From PALG01 sp964495885 (GTDB lineage: Bacteria; Bacteroidota; Bacteroidia; Flavobacteriales; Flavobacteriaceae), in NCBI GenBank assembly GCA_964495885.1, contig CAZBWO010000003.1, forward strand, positions 1-64,000: DNA of 64,000 nucleotides, written 5' to 3'. The translations under genes were made by a program, and so were the position numbers. A model generated the notes under the pieces. It ran no database searches and was not told the DNA's origin. It saw only the letters and a program-made list of their open reading frames with translations. This document shows, piece after piece, positions 8,557 through 17,528 of the stretch. Within the stretch, counting starts at the first letter, position 1; the number at the start of each line of letters is the position of its first letter.

Positions 8557-9239
8557 AGACTATAGAACAATTGGGTGTTGACGAACATTCTGTGGTTTGT
8601 AGCACCTATATAATCTTCCCAGCGGTATTGTAATGAAAGTTGTAGTTTGATAGGCTTACTTAGCTGAAATCCTAGGCCTGTATTGAGTCTTTGATCCCAC
8701 ATGGGGTTGATATCCTTCCCGAAGTTAAAAATACTTTCGGTGGAAAAAAGGAGGTAGAGTTCGTTTACATCCAACGAAAGACCCTGTAGTGGGAAGTCTG
8801 TAGAAAATCTGTAGCGCAGTCTATGCTCTAGTTGTGACCCTTTGAAACGTTGGTCTGCCTTCCATCGGTGAACAATTCTTAAGGCATTGTAATGACGGGC
8901 CATGGAAAACTGTTGGGTAGTGCGTAGCTCATTTTCGGCATCGCTATCCCCTAGGGTATTCCATCTGTACATAATGCCCCCTCCCAATTTGGTATAGAGC
9001 CCTATTTCGTAAGCCGTATTGATTCCCGCTTGAATATGTCTTGCCGTAAAATGAAAAGCTTCGCTCCCTAGGTATGTGGTAAGCAGATTCCTGTTTCCAA
9101 TATTGGCGTTGAGGGACCAACGGGAATTGAGTTTGGTATTTAAGGCAATTTCACTATCCCAAAGCCCTGAGGTTTGTGATAAACAGCTGAAAGAGCAAAA
9201 TACAAGGAACCAACTTATGTTAGAATAGAAGGAAGTCAT
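8553..9239 (-). CDS. DUF2490 outer-membrane beta-barrel protein
   Basis: A signal peptide is followed by alternating amphipathic strands rich in aromatic residues (GLWDSEIALNTKLNSRW, AGINTAYEIGLYTKLGGG, LEHRLRYRF, LSLQYRWEDYIG) ending in a terminal aromatic strand (FVNTQLFYSL). This pattern and length (228 residues) fit DUF2490, a predicted outer-membrane barrel of unknown role. The start lies 20 bp inside the end of the preceding gene, so it is the last gene of the tag-hypothetical-DUF2490 operon. Confidence 0.82.
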   Translation of the reverse strand: MTSFYSNISWFLVFCSFSCLSQTSGLWDSEIALNTKLNSRWSLNANIGNRNLLTTYLGSEAFHFTARHIQAGINTAYEIGLYTKLGGGIMYRWNTLGDSDAENELRTTQQFSMARHYNALRIVHRWKADQRFKGSQLEHRLRYRFSTDFPLQGLSLDVNELYLLFSTESIFNFGKDINPMWDQRLNTGLGFQLSKPIKLQLSLQYRWEDYIGATNHRMFVNTQLFYSL

Positions 9240-9771
9240 GCGATTGTCTTATTACTTTTCGTTTTGTTATGACGTTGCCTTCTGCATCAAACAGGTATTC
9301 ATATTTTTTAATGGAGCCGTCCTGTTTGGTAGCCACGATGATTTCAAGAAAACTTTTCAGCAATGGGTTTGGCTTGCTTTTAAGGGATTCAAGCGAAGTA
9401 AATTGCTGTTGTACTTTCTCTATTTTCCAACGGTCATACTCTTTGATAAAGTAGCCACTTATTTTTTCTTTTATGTCATGGGGGAGTGTGTGGTATTTGA
9501 TTTTGATTTCAACATCTTCCAATAGGCCTTCTTTATCAAATTCAACACTAAACCAATACCCAAACTTTTTGAATTTACATTCAAAACTTTCTTTGTCTCC
9601 ATCATATTCATGGTACCAGCGAATTCGTTTTGCCTCTTTTAAAAAGGGTTGGATAGCTTCTACTGCGTTTTCTGGAACAGCCTTCGCGTCAATACGTTTT
9701 TCAAACTCTTCTTTATTTTGGGCGGTCATGGAAAGTACCCAAAAGCATAGGATGTATGGAAGGAATCTCAA
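9220..9771 (-). CDS. Exported protein of unknown function, PepSY-like
   Basis: Signal peptide MRFLPYILCFWVLSMTAQ. The mature part contains two similar segments of about 60-70 residues: AVEAIQPFLKEAKRIRWYHEYDGDKESFECKFK with YWFSVEFDKEGLLEDVEI, and later FLEIIVATKQDGSIKKYEYLFDAEGNVITKR. The strand-turn pattern (fD.eG....) is that of PepSY-like domains, but the match is weak. It overlaps tag by 4 bp upstream and DUF2490 by 20 bp downstream, so the three are co-transcribed. A periplasmic location is likely. Confidence 0.7.
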   Translation of the reverse strand: MRFLPYILCFWVLSMTAQNKEEFEKRIDAKAVPENAVEAIQPFLKEAKRIRWYHEYDGDKESFECKFKKFGYWFSVEFDKEGLLEDVEIKIKYHTLPHDIKEKISGYFIKEYDRWKIEKVQQQFTSLESLKSKPNPLLKSFLEIIVATKQDGSIKKYEYLFDAEGNVITKRKVIRQSHDFLLF

Positions 9772-10337
9772 TGTTGCTGAATTTCTTGATGTCTAAAACA
9801 TTCCGTTACGTGATCGTTGACCATCCCGGTGGCTTGCATATGCGCATAGACCACGGTAGTCCCCACGAATTTGAATCCGCGTTTCTTTAAATCCTTGCTA
9901 ATGGTATCACTAAGCGGGGTGTTGGCGGGGACTTCGGAAAGTGTTTTCCAGGTATTCTGAACGGGTTTGTGATCTACAAACCCCCAAATATACTTACTGA
10001 AACTTCCAAACTCTTCCTGCACTTTCAGAAATACCTGTGCATTGGTGACTGCGGCTTTTACCTTTAATTTATTTCTAATAATCCCTTCATCCTGTAGGAG
10101 GCTATCGATCTTTTTTTGGGAATAGGCAGCAACTTTTTGGTAGTCAAATTGGTCAAAAGCCTTCCTGAAATTTTCCCTTTTTCGAAGTACGGTAATCCAA
10201 CTAAGCCCAGCCTGGAAGGTTTCCAGTATTAAAAACTCGAAAAGGGAAGCGTCATCATATACGGGCACGCCCCATTCTTTGTCATGATAGGCTTGGTACA
10301 ACGGGTCATCCCCACACCATGTGCAACGTTTTTTCAT
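9768..10337 (-). CDS. tag: DNA-3-methyladenine glycosylase I
   Basis: The N-terminus MKKRCTWCGDDPLYQAYHDKEWG is the zinc-binding start of Tag, and FEFLILETFQAGLSWITVLRKRENFRKAF is its most conserved block. The C-terminal KRGFKFVGTTVVYAHMQATGMVNDH with a late cysteine and histidine completes the zinc site. It removes 3-methyladenine from DNA in base-excision repair, in the cytoplasm. Length (189 aa) is normal. It heads a three-gene operon with two envelope proteins, which has no obvious logic. Confidence 0.96.
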   Translation of the reverse strand: MKKRCTWCGDDPLYQAYHDKEWGVPVYDDASLFEFLILETFQAGLSWITVLRKRENFRKAFDQFDYQKVAAYSQKKIDSLLQDEGIIRNKLKVKAAVTNAQVFLKVQEEFGSFSKYIWGFVDHKPVQNTWKTLSEVPANTPLSDTISKDLKKRGFKFVGTTVVYAHMQATGMVNDHVTECFRHQEIQQH

Positions 10338-10370
10338 GGTTCTTTGGTTTGGGTTGAAAGTACAAAAATA

Positions 10371-11081
10371 TTACTGACCGGGAAACTTGTATGTGATAGT
10401 TCCCATTTGTTTTTTCTTCCCTGCTTTTGTGCTAAAACGGGACTGTTGGGCATATTCCATTGCAGCATCAATCAGGCAGCCGTTGGAGGTAGAGGAAAGT
10501 GTAGGATTGAAGTCCATTTTTGTAATTTTCCCTAACTCATCCACAATAATACTTATGACAATGGTTCCGCCTTCTGGGCAGGTATAGACCGGATTGGGAA
10601 GCACCATGGCTTTTCGGTCTACCAAACTATAGGAAATGGTGGTTTTTCTATTGACCGTACGATTGTTTTTAGGCTTCTTTTTGGAAGCAAGGGCCAGTTT
10701 ATCCTTTGCATTTTCCAATACATCCTTTACCTCCTTGAAATTTACATTTCCCGTATTTTGAAGGGAGTAGGAAGAAGAAGTATTGGTTTCTGTGTTTTCT
10801 TCGGTGTCTTCTGCGTTTCTACTATTTCGGCTATTTTCTATTTCCCGTATATAGGATTCGGCTTCGTTATAGGCTGTATTGGTGGTAATTTGCTGTTTTT
10901 CTGAAATTGCCTCGGAAAGCGCTAGTTCCTCTTCGGGAAGGGTTTCCAAATATTCAACGGGAACGGTCTCCTCTTCGGGAGGTGCCACCTTCCGAAGTTT
11001 TGTTGTTACCATGACCAATATAAGATTGCCTACCAAGAGGGAGCTTATGAGAAAGGCCTTGTATGAATAATCAAAACGCAC
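10371..11081 (-). CDS. TonB-like energy transducer
   Basis: One N-terminal membrane segment (AFLISSLLVGNLILVMV), a long acidic low-complexity periplasmic spacer (ETVPVEYLETLPEEE, then Asn/Ser/Glu-rich), and a C-terminal domain (GGTIVISIIVDELGKITK ... CLIDAAMEYAQQSRF ... GTITYKFPGQ) typical of Bacteroidota TonB family proteins. It would couple the proton motive force to outer-membrane receptors. The frame extends to a TTG at 11129, but a promoter-like CACCTTTG on the minus strand (11119-11126) overlaps that codon, so I prefer the GTG at 11081. It lies just downstream of the heme operon, separated by about 90 bp. Confidence 0.75.
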   Translation of the reverse strand: MRFDYSYKAFLISSLLVGNLILVMVTTKLRKVAPPEEETVPVEYLETLPEEELALSEAISEKQQITTNTAYNEAESYIREIENSRNSRNAEDTEENTETNTSSSYSLQNTGNVNFKEVKDVLENAKDKLALASKKKPKNNRTVNRKTTISYSLVDRKAMVLPNPVYTCPEGGTIVISIIVDELGKITKMDFNPTLSSTSNGCLIDAAMEYAQQSRFSTKAGKKKQMGTITYKFPGQ

Positions 11082-11174
11082 TGCTGTAAGTAACTGAAAA
11101 TTATTGTTATAATTGATACAAAGGTGCAATTTTGCGGGTACTTTTGCGAGAAATGGAGGGGTTTTAGCTTTTTT

Positions 11175-13349
11175 TTAATAGGTATCCATCAATAACCTAC
11201 CCTTTTTTTGGAGGTCTGACAAGTCCCATTCTTTAGATTTTAATATTTCCGATAAGGTTTGAAGCACTAGTTGCTGCATGGTTATACTCCCGCAGATCAT
11301 AAGAACTGCTCCGTTTTCAATAGATGCTGTCAAAATGGTCCTGCCTTCCCAGAGGAGATGCTGAACATACACTTTAGCAACATCTTGGCGGGAAAAAGCA
11401 ATACGTAAGCTATGGGGTTGTGGGAGGGATTTTAGGATGTCTTCATACAAAGAAAAAGAAGCATTGTTCCTACCTCCCCAGTAAAGATGTACTTTTTGTT
11501 TTTCTGAGGCGGTTTCCAACATCCCAAGGAAAGGAGCAATGCCCGTTCCGTTGGAAATCATGATTATCTCTGCGGCTTTTTTGGGAAAGTGAAAACTTTT
11601 ATTGGATTGCAGTCGTGCCTCCAAGCTATCATCGGTTTGTAATGTGCTAAGGAAATTAGAAGCTATTCCCTGGGGGTGTTTTTTGATGCTTAGGAAAACA
11701 TCATTGTTAATTTTTCCAATAGAATATAATCTTGCCCTTGTTTCATTGGGAGGGGTAAATGCCCATAAATCCCCAGATTGAATGGTGCATTTTTGCTGGG
11801 GCTTTAGCTGTAATACGAAGGTGTCTTCTTCTGGAAGAGCTTTTTGTTGAATAACCTTAAAAGAGATTGTTTTCCCAGTTTTAGAAACTCCTTTTTTGGG
11901 TGCATCACCGAGTTGAAGTTTAATTGACTTTCCCCATTCTTTGAAGGCTTCCCAAGATTGGTTATTGATTTTGTACAAGGGGGTTATTTCTGAAAAATTT
12001 TCCCGAACGGTTAATTGTTGCTGTACCCTTTCGGCAAAGGCGCAATAGTTTGGGTAGGCAACAGAGCCAAATCCCACAACCGAAAACCCAACTGGGGTAT
12101 TTGAAGGAGGGAGTTTCTTCAAACGATCAAAAAATAGGGATGCATTGGAAGGTGCTTCCCCGTTCCCGTAGGTAGATGTAAGCACATACAACTGTTTCAT
12201 GTTGGGAAAAGACTGAAAATCATTCAGCTGGGTGATAAATACTTTTTGGTTTTTTTTCTGAATCGCTTGCTGTAAACTGGCAGCAAAAGGAAAGGTGTTG
12301 CCAGTTTCAGATCCTACTAAAACTACCTGTTCTGCTTCTTGGGCCAGCACCCTATTTCTGGGAAGTTTTGTATTGGCTTTCCTTTGAAGGGTCATTTTAA
12401 AACCAGAAAAGATAAAATACAGCAGTGCCATACAAGCCAATCCTAGAACAACAGACCAAAGGATGCTCCCGCGCCCGGTATGCAACCGAAGGCTAATTAC
12501 CGACATTACTTGATACAAAGGATATTTCACTTCGCTCATAATGCTTCCTGTGAATTGATTAAGGAGCACTTCACGGTCTTTGAGTTGTACTAAAAAGTAA
12601 TCTTCGGGGGCTTCAGAAAATGGGAACTCAATTTTTCTAATTTCAGATATGGATGTTTCCTGAAATAAGGGGAATGTTTCCCAAGGAATGGTGGGTGCTG
12701 CCTGAAAACCTTCCTCGTTTAGTTCATGTGATTCTTGAAAAGAAGGAATCACCTCAAATTTTTGCAAAGACAAATAAACTCCGGTGGCAGTAATTAAGAG
12801 GATGGGTATGAGAAATAATCTACTGAAGTAGGCATGTGAAAAAGCCCATACATTTTCCTTAGAGATTGATTTGAAAAAGTGTTTCCAGGTTCCTTGTCGT
12901 TTCACTAGCAATATGATCCCGGAAAGAGCAATGAGTAACAATATAAAACTGGCGAGGCCTATTAGGAATCGGCCAGTGGTTTTTAAAAACAAGCTACGGT
13001 GTAGATTGGTAGCAAAGCTGAAGATTGGAGCTTGCTCTTTTACTTCACCTATTTTTTTTGCCGTTTTTGGATGAATGTAAAAAGTTTCCTGGGTGCCCTC
13101 TTCCGTAAACACCGAAGCACTTACAACATTATTTTGATTTACTGCAATATATAGTACTTCAGGGTAATCTTTTTTTAGGTGTTGAATTGTTTCCCCTATT
13201 GTAACTTGGGAGGTGGTTGGGTATAATTTAAGTTGTTCCGAGATAGGTTCCGCGGCCAAAATAATACCCGTGACAGAAGCCAATAGAATGAAGACAAAAG
13301 ACACAAGGGCGAGGGCCAAATGGCAATATCTCCAAAAGGACAGTATCAT
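11175..13349 (-). CDS. PepSY-TM/diflavin reductase fusion, predicted membrane electron-transfer protein
   Basis: Residues 1-320 form a PepSY_TM membrane module with four helices (about 11-33, 128-150, 177-195, 295-317) and two extracytoplasmic PepSY regions. H10, H117, H172 and H290 lie at helix ends, as expected of heme ligands in FoxB-type siderophore reductases. Residues 340-480 are a flavodoxin domain with FMN loop GSETGNT (346-352). Residues 490-724 are a CysJ-like FAD/NAD(P) reductase with RLYS (540-543) and GTGIAPFLGM (601-610). Electrons would pass from cytosolic NADPH through FAD, FMN and heme to the periplasm. It is the last gene of the heme operon, 3 bp after DUF2271, and probably reduces iron, heme or an intermediary. 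Confidence 0.85.
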   Translation of the reverse strand: MILSFWRYCHLALALVSFVFILLASVTGIILAAEPISEQLKLYPTTSQVTIGETIQHLKKDYPEVLYIAVNQNNVVSASVFTEEGTQETFYIHPKTAKKIGEVKEQAPIFSFATNLHRSLFLKTTGRFLIGLASFILLLIALSGIILLVKRQGTWKHFFKSISKENVWAFSHAYFSRLFLIPILLITATGVYLSLQKFEVIPSFQESHELNEEGFQAAPTIPWETFPLFQETSISEIRKIEFPFSEAPEDYFLVQLKDREVLLNQFTGSIMSEVKYPLYQVMSVISLRLHTGRGSILWSVVLGLACMALLYFIFSGFKMTLQRKANTKLPRNRVLAQEAEQVVLVGSETGNTFPFAASLQQAIQKKNQKVFITQLNDFQSFPNMKQLYVLTSTYGNGEAPSNASLFFDRLKKLPPSNTPVGFSVVGFGSVAYPNYCAFAERVQQQLTVRENFSEITPLYKINNQSWEAFKEWGKSIKLQLGDAPKKGVSKTGKTISFKVIQQKALPEEDTFVLQLKPQQKCTIQSGDLWAFTPPNETRARLYSIGKINNDVFLSIKKHPQGIASNFLSTLQTDDSLEARLQSNKSFHFPKKAAEIIMISNGTGIAPFLGMLETASEKQKVHLYWGGRNNASFSLYEDILKSLPQPHSLRIAFSRQDVAKVYVQHLLWEGRTILTASIENGAVLMICGSITMQQLVLQTLSEILKSKEWDLSDLQKKGRLLMDTY

Positions 13350-13352
13350 GGT

Positions 13353-13844
13353 TTATTGTTGGGGCATCATCCGGACATAGCGAATAAAACCTTTACCCTC
13401 GTGTTTTCCGGTCACCGTTTCAGAAGTAAGTTCAAATTCTATATCGTTTGGATAATATTCTTGATCCTCTACTGCAGTTTCAAACCTAATTTTATAACCA
13501 GCGTTCAATTTTTCGGAAGGAATTTCAATAATGGAAATAGCACGGTTACCACCACTTATTGTAGCTCCGGTAATGGCATCTATATTATTTCTTTTCTTTC
13601 CGTAGAAATCCCACCATTCTGAAATATCAAAATACCACTCGTCATCCTCTCCTTGTACATAAAGTGTCTCTTCATAACTTCCGTCTGGTTTCAGTAGGGA
13701 TATCACGACATAGGCTCCTTCTCCCGTGTAGTTGGTCATTTGGATAAGGCATTTGTATTTGGGGTTACCATCAGAAAAAGTAAATGCTGTCAAAATAAGT
13801 GCTAAGCCAAAAATACTTGCCAAAAAGATTGTTTTTTGCATCAT
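13353..13844 (-). CDS. DUF2271 exported protein with flavinylation-like motif
   Basis: Signal peptide (MMQKTIFLASIFGLALILTAFTFS) followed by one DUF2271 domain: YVVISLLKPDGSYEETLYVQG, FDISEWWDF, and a C-terminal segment ending KGFIRYVRMMPQ. Residues 89-95 read DAITGAT, which fits the D-x-x-[ST]-G-A-[ST] signature recognised by the flavin transferase ApbE, with T95 the candidate acceptor. DUF2271 proteins are known to accompany PepSY proteins and ApbE in other bacteria. No apbE is in this window. The start overlaps the ankyrin gene's stop (ATGA) and the PepSY-diflavin gene follows after 3 bp, so a shared extracytoplasmic redox role is a reasonable inference. Confidence 0.82.
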   Translation of the reverse strand: MMQKTIFLASIFGLALILTAFTFSDGNPKYKCLIQMTNYTGEGAYVVISLLKPDGSYEETLYVQGEDDEWYFDISEWWDFYGKKRNNIDAITGATISGGNRAISIIEIPSEKLNAGYKIRFETAVEDQEYYPNDIEFELTSETVTGKHEGKGFIRYVRMMPQQ

Positions 13845-15343
13845 GGTTTTAAGAAGTTAAGGTCAATTTGGTGCTTTCGAAGGAGTTCATTTTCCATTGC
13901 TAGGTCATAAGGGGTTTCTCCAAAATCTGTTGTAACCGATTTGTCTGCGCCAATTTTTAGAAGGTATTTGAGCAGTACATCATCTTTTGTGTTCATGGCG
14001 GCCAGATGCAATGGTGAGAGTCCGTCACTATTTTTATCATTCACCTTGGAGGTAATTTTAAGTTCTTCCAGTTGCTTTAGTACTTCAACATTATCAAAGG
14101 TTACCAAAAGATGATAAGGGGTGTTTTTACCAGCCTGTGATTTGGATAGATCTACATTTTCTTTTTTGAGAAGTGCCATTTTTTCTTTCCATTGACCTAG
14201 AGTTCCATTTTTATAAGAGGTCCATAAATAATATATGGCGTCATTTCCTTTGGCATCTTTGGTTTCTAACAAAGTTCCTTGGTCTAACAAAAAGGCAACC
14301 ACGTCTGGGGTATTGTTTTGCAGGGCAAGCATAAGCTCATTTTCCCCTATCTTATTTTGATGGTTCAATGCAGCTCCTTTTTCAAGCAAATATTGTACTA
14401 CTTCAACTGAATTTGATCTTGCTGCATTCAATAATGGGGTATTGCCGTTTGGGTCTTCTATTTCAATGGCATTTCCTTTCTGTATAAAATAGTTAAATAT
14501 GGCTAAGTCCTTTTCTCTATAAGCTAGAATATGCAGCGGGTTTTCACCATCAAAGGTTGAAACCTTAGCGGGCACACCTGCCGATTCCAAAAATTTGTAA
14601 ACATCTAGGGAGTTGGTTTTGCCTCTGGTTCCACGAGCGGCAAAAAACATGGCATTTGCTCCTTCTTTATTGCGTACTTTAGGAGTGACTCCTTTATCTA
14701 ATAATAATTGTAACATTGCTGTATTTCCTGTCCTTGCAACATAATTAAATACATTGTTTCCTAATTTATCTTTGCTTTCGAGCGTTAATCCTTTATCTAG
14801 AAAATAGGCTAGCTGTTCCAGGTTTTCGAGGGTAGGAGTTACCAATAAGACTGCATTGGCTCCATCTTTATTGGTTTCTGAAATGGAAGCTCCGTGATTT
14901 AGCAGAAAATCATAAAGTTTAGGGTTGGTTTGTCCTGTGCTTGCGGCAAATGTTAAAACCGTATTTCCATGGTCATCAATGATATTGGTTTTTGCTCCTT
15001 TTTCTACAAGGTATTCCATCATTTCCACATTATTTCTGTAGGCTGCCCAAAAAATATAAGTCCTTCCATCATGGGTTAATTTATTGACTCCATTGCCTTT
15101 CTTTTGTAGCAGGTGTACAATAGTAGTATTGTCTGTTTTTTCCAAAATGGCATACACAATGGGATCAAATGCGTATTTGTTGCGAGCTGTTACATCATTC
15201 CCGTTTTGAATATGCTGTTCTATAATTTCAATACTTGGGTTTTCTTTCCAAAAGGTTCTATCAAGAAAAACGTTATTATCCTGTGCAAAGAAGGCTTGTG
15301 AAGTTAGAAAGATGGTAAAAATGAGGAATGTTAAACGTTTCAT
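13841..15343 (-). CDS. Exported ankyrin-repeat protein
   Basis: Signal peptide MKRLTFLIFTIFLTSQAFFAQ, then about a dozen ankyrin repeats filling the 500 residues (for example GRTYIFWAAYRNNVEMMEYLVEKGA, GNTPLLNAARSNSVEVVQYLLEKGA, GLSPLHLAAMNTKDDVLLKYLLKIGA). Exported ankyrin proteins occur in flavobacterial iron-uptake operons, where they are thought to act as periplasmic scaffolds; no enzymatic residues are visible. It starts 2 bp after DUF6607 and ends in an ATGA overlap with DUF2271, so it is translated as part of the heme operon. Confidence 0.85.
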   Translation of the reverse strand: MKRLTFLIFTIFLTSQAFFAQDNNVFLDRTFWKENPSIEIIEQHIQNGNDVTARNKYAFDPIVYAILEKTDNTTIVHLLQKKGNGVNKLTHDGRTYIFWAAYRNNVEMMEYLVEKGAKTNIIDDHGNTVLTFAASTGQTNPKLYDFLLNHGASISETNKDGANAVLLVTPTLENLEQLAYFLDKGLTLESKDKLGNNVFNYVARTGNTAMLQLLLDKGVTPKVRNKEGANAMFFAARGTRGKTNSLDVYKFLESAGVPAKVSTFDGENPLHILAYREKDLAIFNYFIQKGNAIEIEDPNGNTPLLNAARSNSVEVVQYLLEKGAALNHQNKIGENELMLALQNNTPDVVAFLLDQGTLLETKDAKGNDAIYYLWTSYKNGTLGQWKEKMALLKKENVDLSKSQAGKNTPYHLLVTFDNVEVLKQLEELKITSKVNDKNSDGLSPLHLAAMNTKDDVLLKYLLKIGADKSVTTDFGETPYDLAMENELLRKHQIDLNFLKP

Positions 15344-15345
15344 GT

Positions 15346-16260
15346 TTACTGGGTTTTTACAACAAAGGAGTCAATCACTTTATCCACTTCCGTGGAATTT
15401 TTTAGGGTTTCTTCTGAAAGATGTTTGAATAACGTCTTGTTGTTTACTTTGCTTTTAAGTTCAAGATCTTGTTTTTGTTCAAAAATATTTTTCCATTTTT
15501 TTCGTACGGAAGCCCATTCTTGTTTGTGGTTATTCCACCAGTCTGAAGCTGCTTTACACCTTCCCTCATCTACTCTTTTATAAGTATTGTATCCTTTTTC
15601 CTTGGCTAGAAGTACATCTTCTTTTCCATCCACCCGAATAATCTTTTCGTTATCCTGGTCATGTATCCAACCAAAGCTGGTAATTTCATGACGATTCCCC
15701 CTAAGGGTAACGTTATAGTCACTGCGTTTGGTGTATTCCCTTCGGGGAAGTGGAGCGGTAGTCTTATTTTCCCAATAGCTTTTTCCATCTACATGTACCC
15801 ATGAAGAAGAACCTTCGTAGCGCGGACTGTCGTCTACCTGGAATACTTTTTGGGTCCATTGGCCTTCCACATCCTGTTTAGATCTGGAAACGAATTGCCA
15901 TTTATTATCATGGTCAAAGACATAAAAATTAGTATTCTCGTAGAGCCAATCCTGTCTCCAATGCTTAATGACTTGGGGTTGTGCAGGATTGCCTACAATG
16001 AGTATGTGTTGAATAGATAGGTTTTGTTCATCATCACCATCCAGTAAGGTCGCCCATTCCAACCCATGAGCAATTTTATTTTCGGAAGGAACATAGGTAG
16101 AATCTTCGCTGTAATTAAATGTTTCGGCAAAATTGAAGGTCACTTCAAAACAGCCACACATACTTTTTATGGCCTGTATATCTTTTTCCTTTTTGGATTG
16201 TGAATAAACTAGGCTATTAGCGATTAGGGCGACGATACTGGTTAGGATGATTTTTTTCAT
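15346..16260 (-). CDS. DUF6607 family exported protein
   Basis: Signal peptide MKKIILTSIVALIANSLVYS, then SMCGCFEVTFNFAETF, a Trp-rich central region (VIKHWRQDWLYEN, WQFVSRSKQDVEGQWTQKVFQVDD, YEGSSSWVHVDGKSYWENKT) and REYTKRSDYNVTLRGNRHE. These blocks match DUF6607, a Bacteroidota family that is usually found beside HmuY and TonB-receptor genes. Biochemical function is unknown. It sits 11 bp after the T9SS HmuY-like gene and 2 bp before the ankyrin gene. Confidence 0.8.
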   Translation of the reverse strand: MKKIILTSIVALIANSLVYSQSKKEKDIQAIKSMCGCFEVTFNFAETFNYSEDSTYVPSENKIAHGLEWATLLDGDDEQNLSIQHILIVGNPAQPQVIKHWRQDWLYENTNFYVFDHDNKWQFVSRSKQDVEGQWTQKVFQVDDSPRYEGSSSWVHVDGKSYWENKTTAPLPRREYTKRSDYNVTLRGNRHEITSFGWIHDQDNEKIIRVDGKEDVLLAKEKGYNTYKRVDEGRCKAASDWWNNHKQEWASVRKKWKNIFEQKQDLELKSKVNNKTLFKHLSEETLKNSTEVDKVIDSFVVKTQ

Positions 16261-16271
16261 TTCGAAGAAAA

Positions 16272-17504
16272 TTACTTAATGATCAATTTTTTGGTCACAG
16301 TTTGTGTTCCGGAAGTAAAGGTTACAAGGTATACTCCAGATGAAAGTTCAGAAAGGTTTAAGGTTTTATTATAAAAACCATTTGCGCTGTTTGCTTCAGC
16401 ACTGTATACTTTAGATCCAGCCAAATTGTAAACCTCAATGCCGTTGGAATCACTACTTGAGGTAACATCATAAATAATGTTTACCATTCCGTTGGAAGGG
16501 TTTGGGTACATTCCGAAGGAAACCCCTTCCGCAACTTCTTCGAAACCTAATAGATCTGAGACATCTTCAAAAACCATGGTTAGGTTTCCGGTGGTAGAAC
16601 CTCCAAAGTCTGTGAAATAAAGTCGGTACACTGAATTATCTGCATAGCGCACATAGTATTTTTGGTCGCTGTAAACGGTCCAGCTTCCAGTGAATTCTTT
16701 CCAGTCATATCCAATAATATTGATTTCTTCAGAATAGGTAAGTCCGTTAGGATCGGCACTTCCGGTTTCTTCATTTTGAGCCACGGTCACAGTAGGGTTT
16801 TGTAGCGTTCCTGTTACATTGTAATATTGTCCTGGAGGATCTAGGAAGGTATCGTATTTTCTAAACACAAAATCCCAGTCAGCTAATGCAGGTTCTGCAA
16901 CCACTTCTTGATCATCTTCTAGGGAGTAATAATTGTAACGGTTGTTGGGGTTATTAGCGTTGTCTATCGTTACAGTTTGTTCATTTACCCAGTTACTTCC
17001 GTTCCAGGTAGCGTAGCGAAATGTATATTCGTCAAAATAATCCTCAATAAAGAATTTTCTGTACGTACCATTGGTGTATTTTAAAACAAAAATAATGGCC
17101 CCTTCTATATGGTGATTTACTGGGTTGTATTCTCCCCATCCAAAGGTAGCAGACCCTTGCATAAAAGCTCCATTGTCCCAATTGGTATCGTCATTATAAA
17201 GGGGGGTCCAAAGGGCTTCGTCATTAATGTCGATACTGTTCCAATCTGCGGGATTATTGGAAGCTTCAAAAACCAAGGTTCCAATTCCGTCATTTATACG
17301 TACTCCGTGATTGAAAGGGTCTGTGCGTAAGAAAGCTACGTCCCAGCTACTAGCATCAAAAATGGTTTCAGTTTGGGAAGATAGTTTGTAATACACTTCG
17401 TTTGCGTATCCTGCTCCAAGACTAAGATTAACAGTAGTTTCTTGAGCAAAGCTAAAGTTAAGCGCTAATGCAAAAAATAAAATAAGTAGTTTCTTTTTCA
17501 TCAT
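16272..17504 (-). CDS. HmuY-like surface protein with T9SS tail
   Basis: Signal peptide MMKKKLLILFFALALNFSFAQ. The 300-residue mature domain has the HmuY-style opening (GYANEVYYKLSSQTETIFDASSWDVAFLRTDPFNHGVRIN) and a second half with ADWDFVFRKYDTF and KYYVRYADNSVYRLYFTDF, i.e. two related beta modules. The C-terminus (YPNPSNGMVNIIYDV ... GVYLVTFTSGTQTVTKKLIIK) is a T9SS type A sorting domain, so unlike the lipoprotein next door this one is probably secreted or anchored by the T9SS. A heme- or iron-carrier role is inferred from the fold resemblance and the operon. Confidence 0.78.
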   Translation of the reverse strand: MMKKKLLILFFALALNFSFAQETTVNLSLGAGYANEVYYKLSSQTETIFDASSWDVAFLRTDPFNHGVRINDGIGTLVFEASNNPADWNSIDINDEALWTPLYNDDTNWDNGAFMQGSATFGWGEYNPVNHHIEGAIIFVLKYTNGTYRKFFIEDYFDEYTFRYATWNGSNWVNEQTVTIDNANNPNNRYNYYSLEDDQEVVAEPALADWDFVFRKYDTFLDPPGQYYNVTGTLQNPTVTVAQNEETGSADPNGLTYSEEINIIGYDWKEFTGSWTVYSDQKYYVRYADNSVYRLYFTDFGGSTTGNLTMVFEDVSDLLGFEEVAEGVSFGMYPNPSNGMVNIIYDVTSSSDSNGIEVYNLAGSKVYSAEANSANGFYNKTLNLSELSSGVYLVTFTSGTQTVTKKLIIK

Positions 17505-17528
17505 GTTTTGAGTTTGTATTAAAAAATT

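Noticed and set aside
9238..9796. Plus-strand frames opposite the hypothetical gene upstream of DUF2490
   Set aside because: They are antisense to a gene with a clear signal peptide and operon overlaps on both sides.
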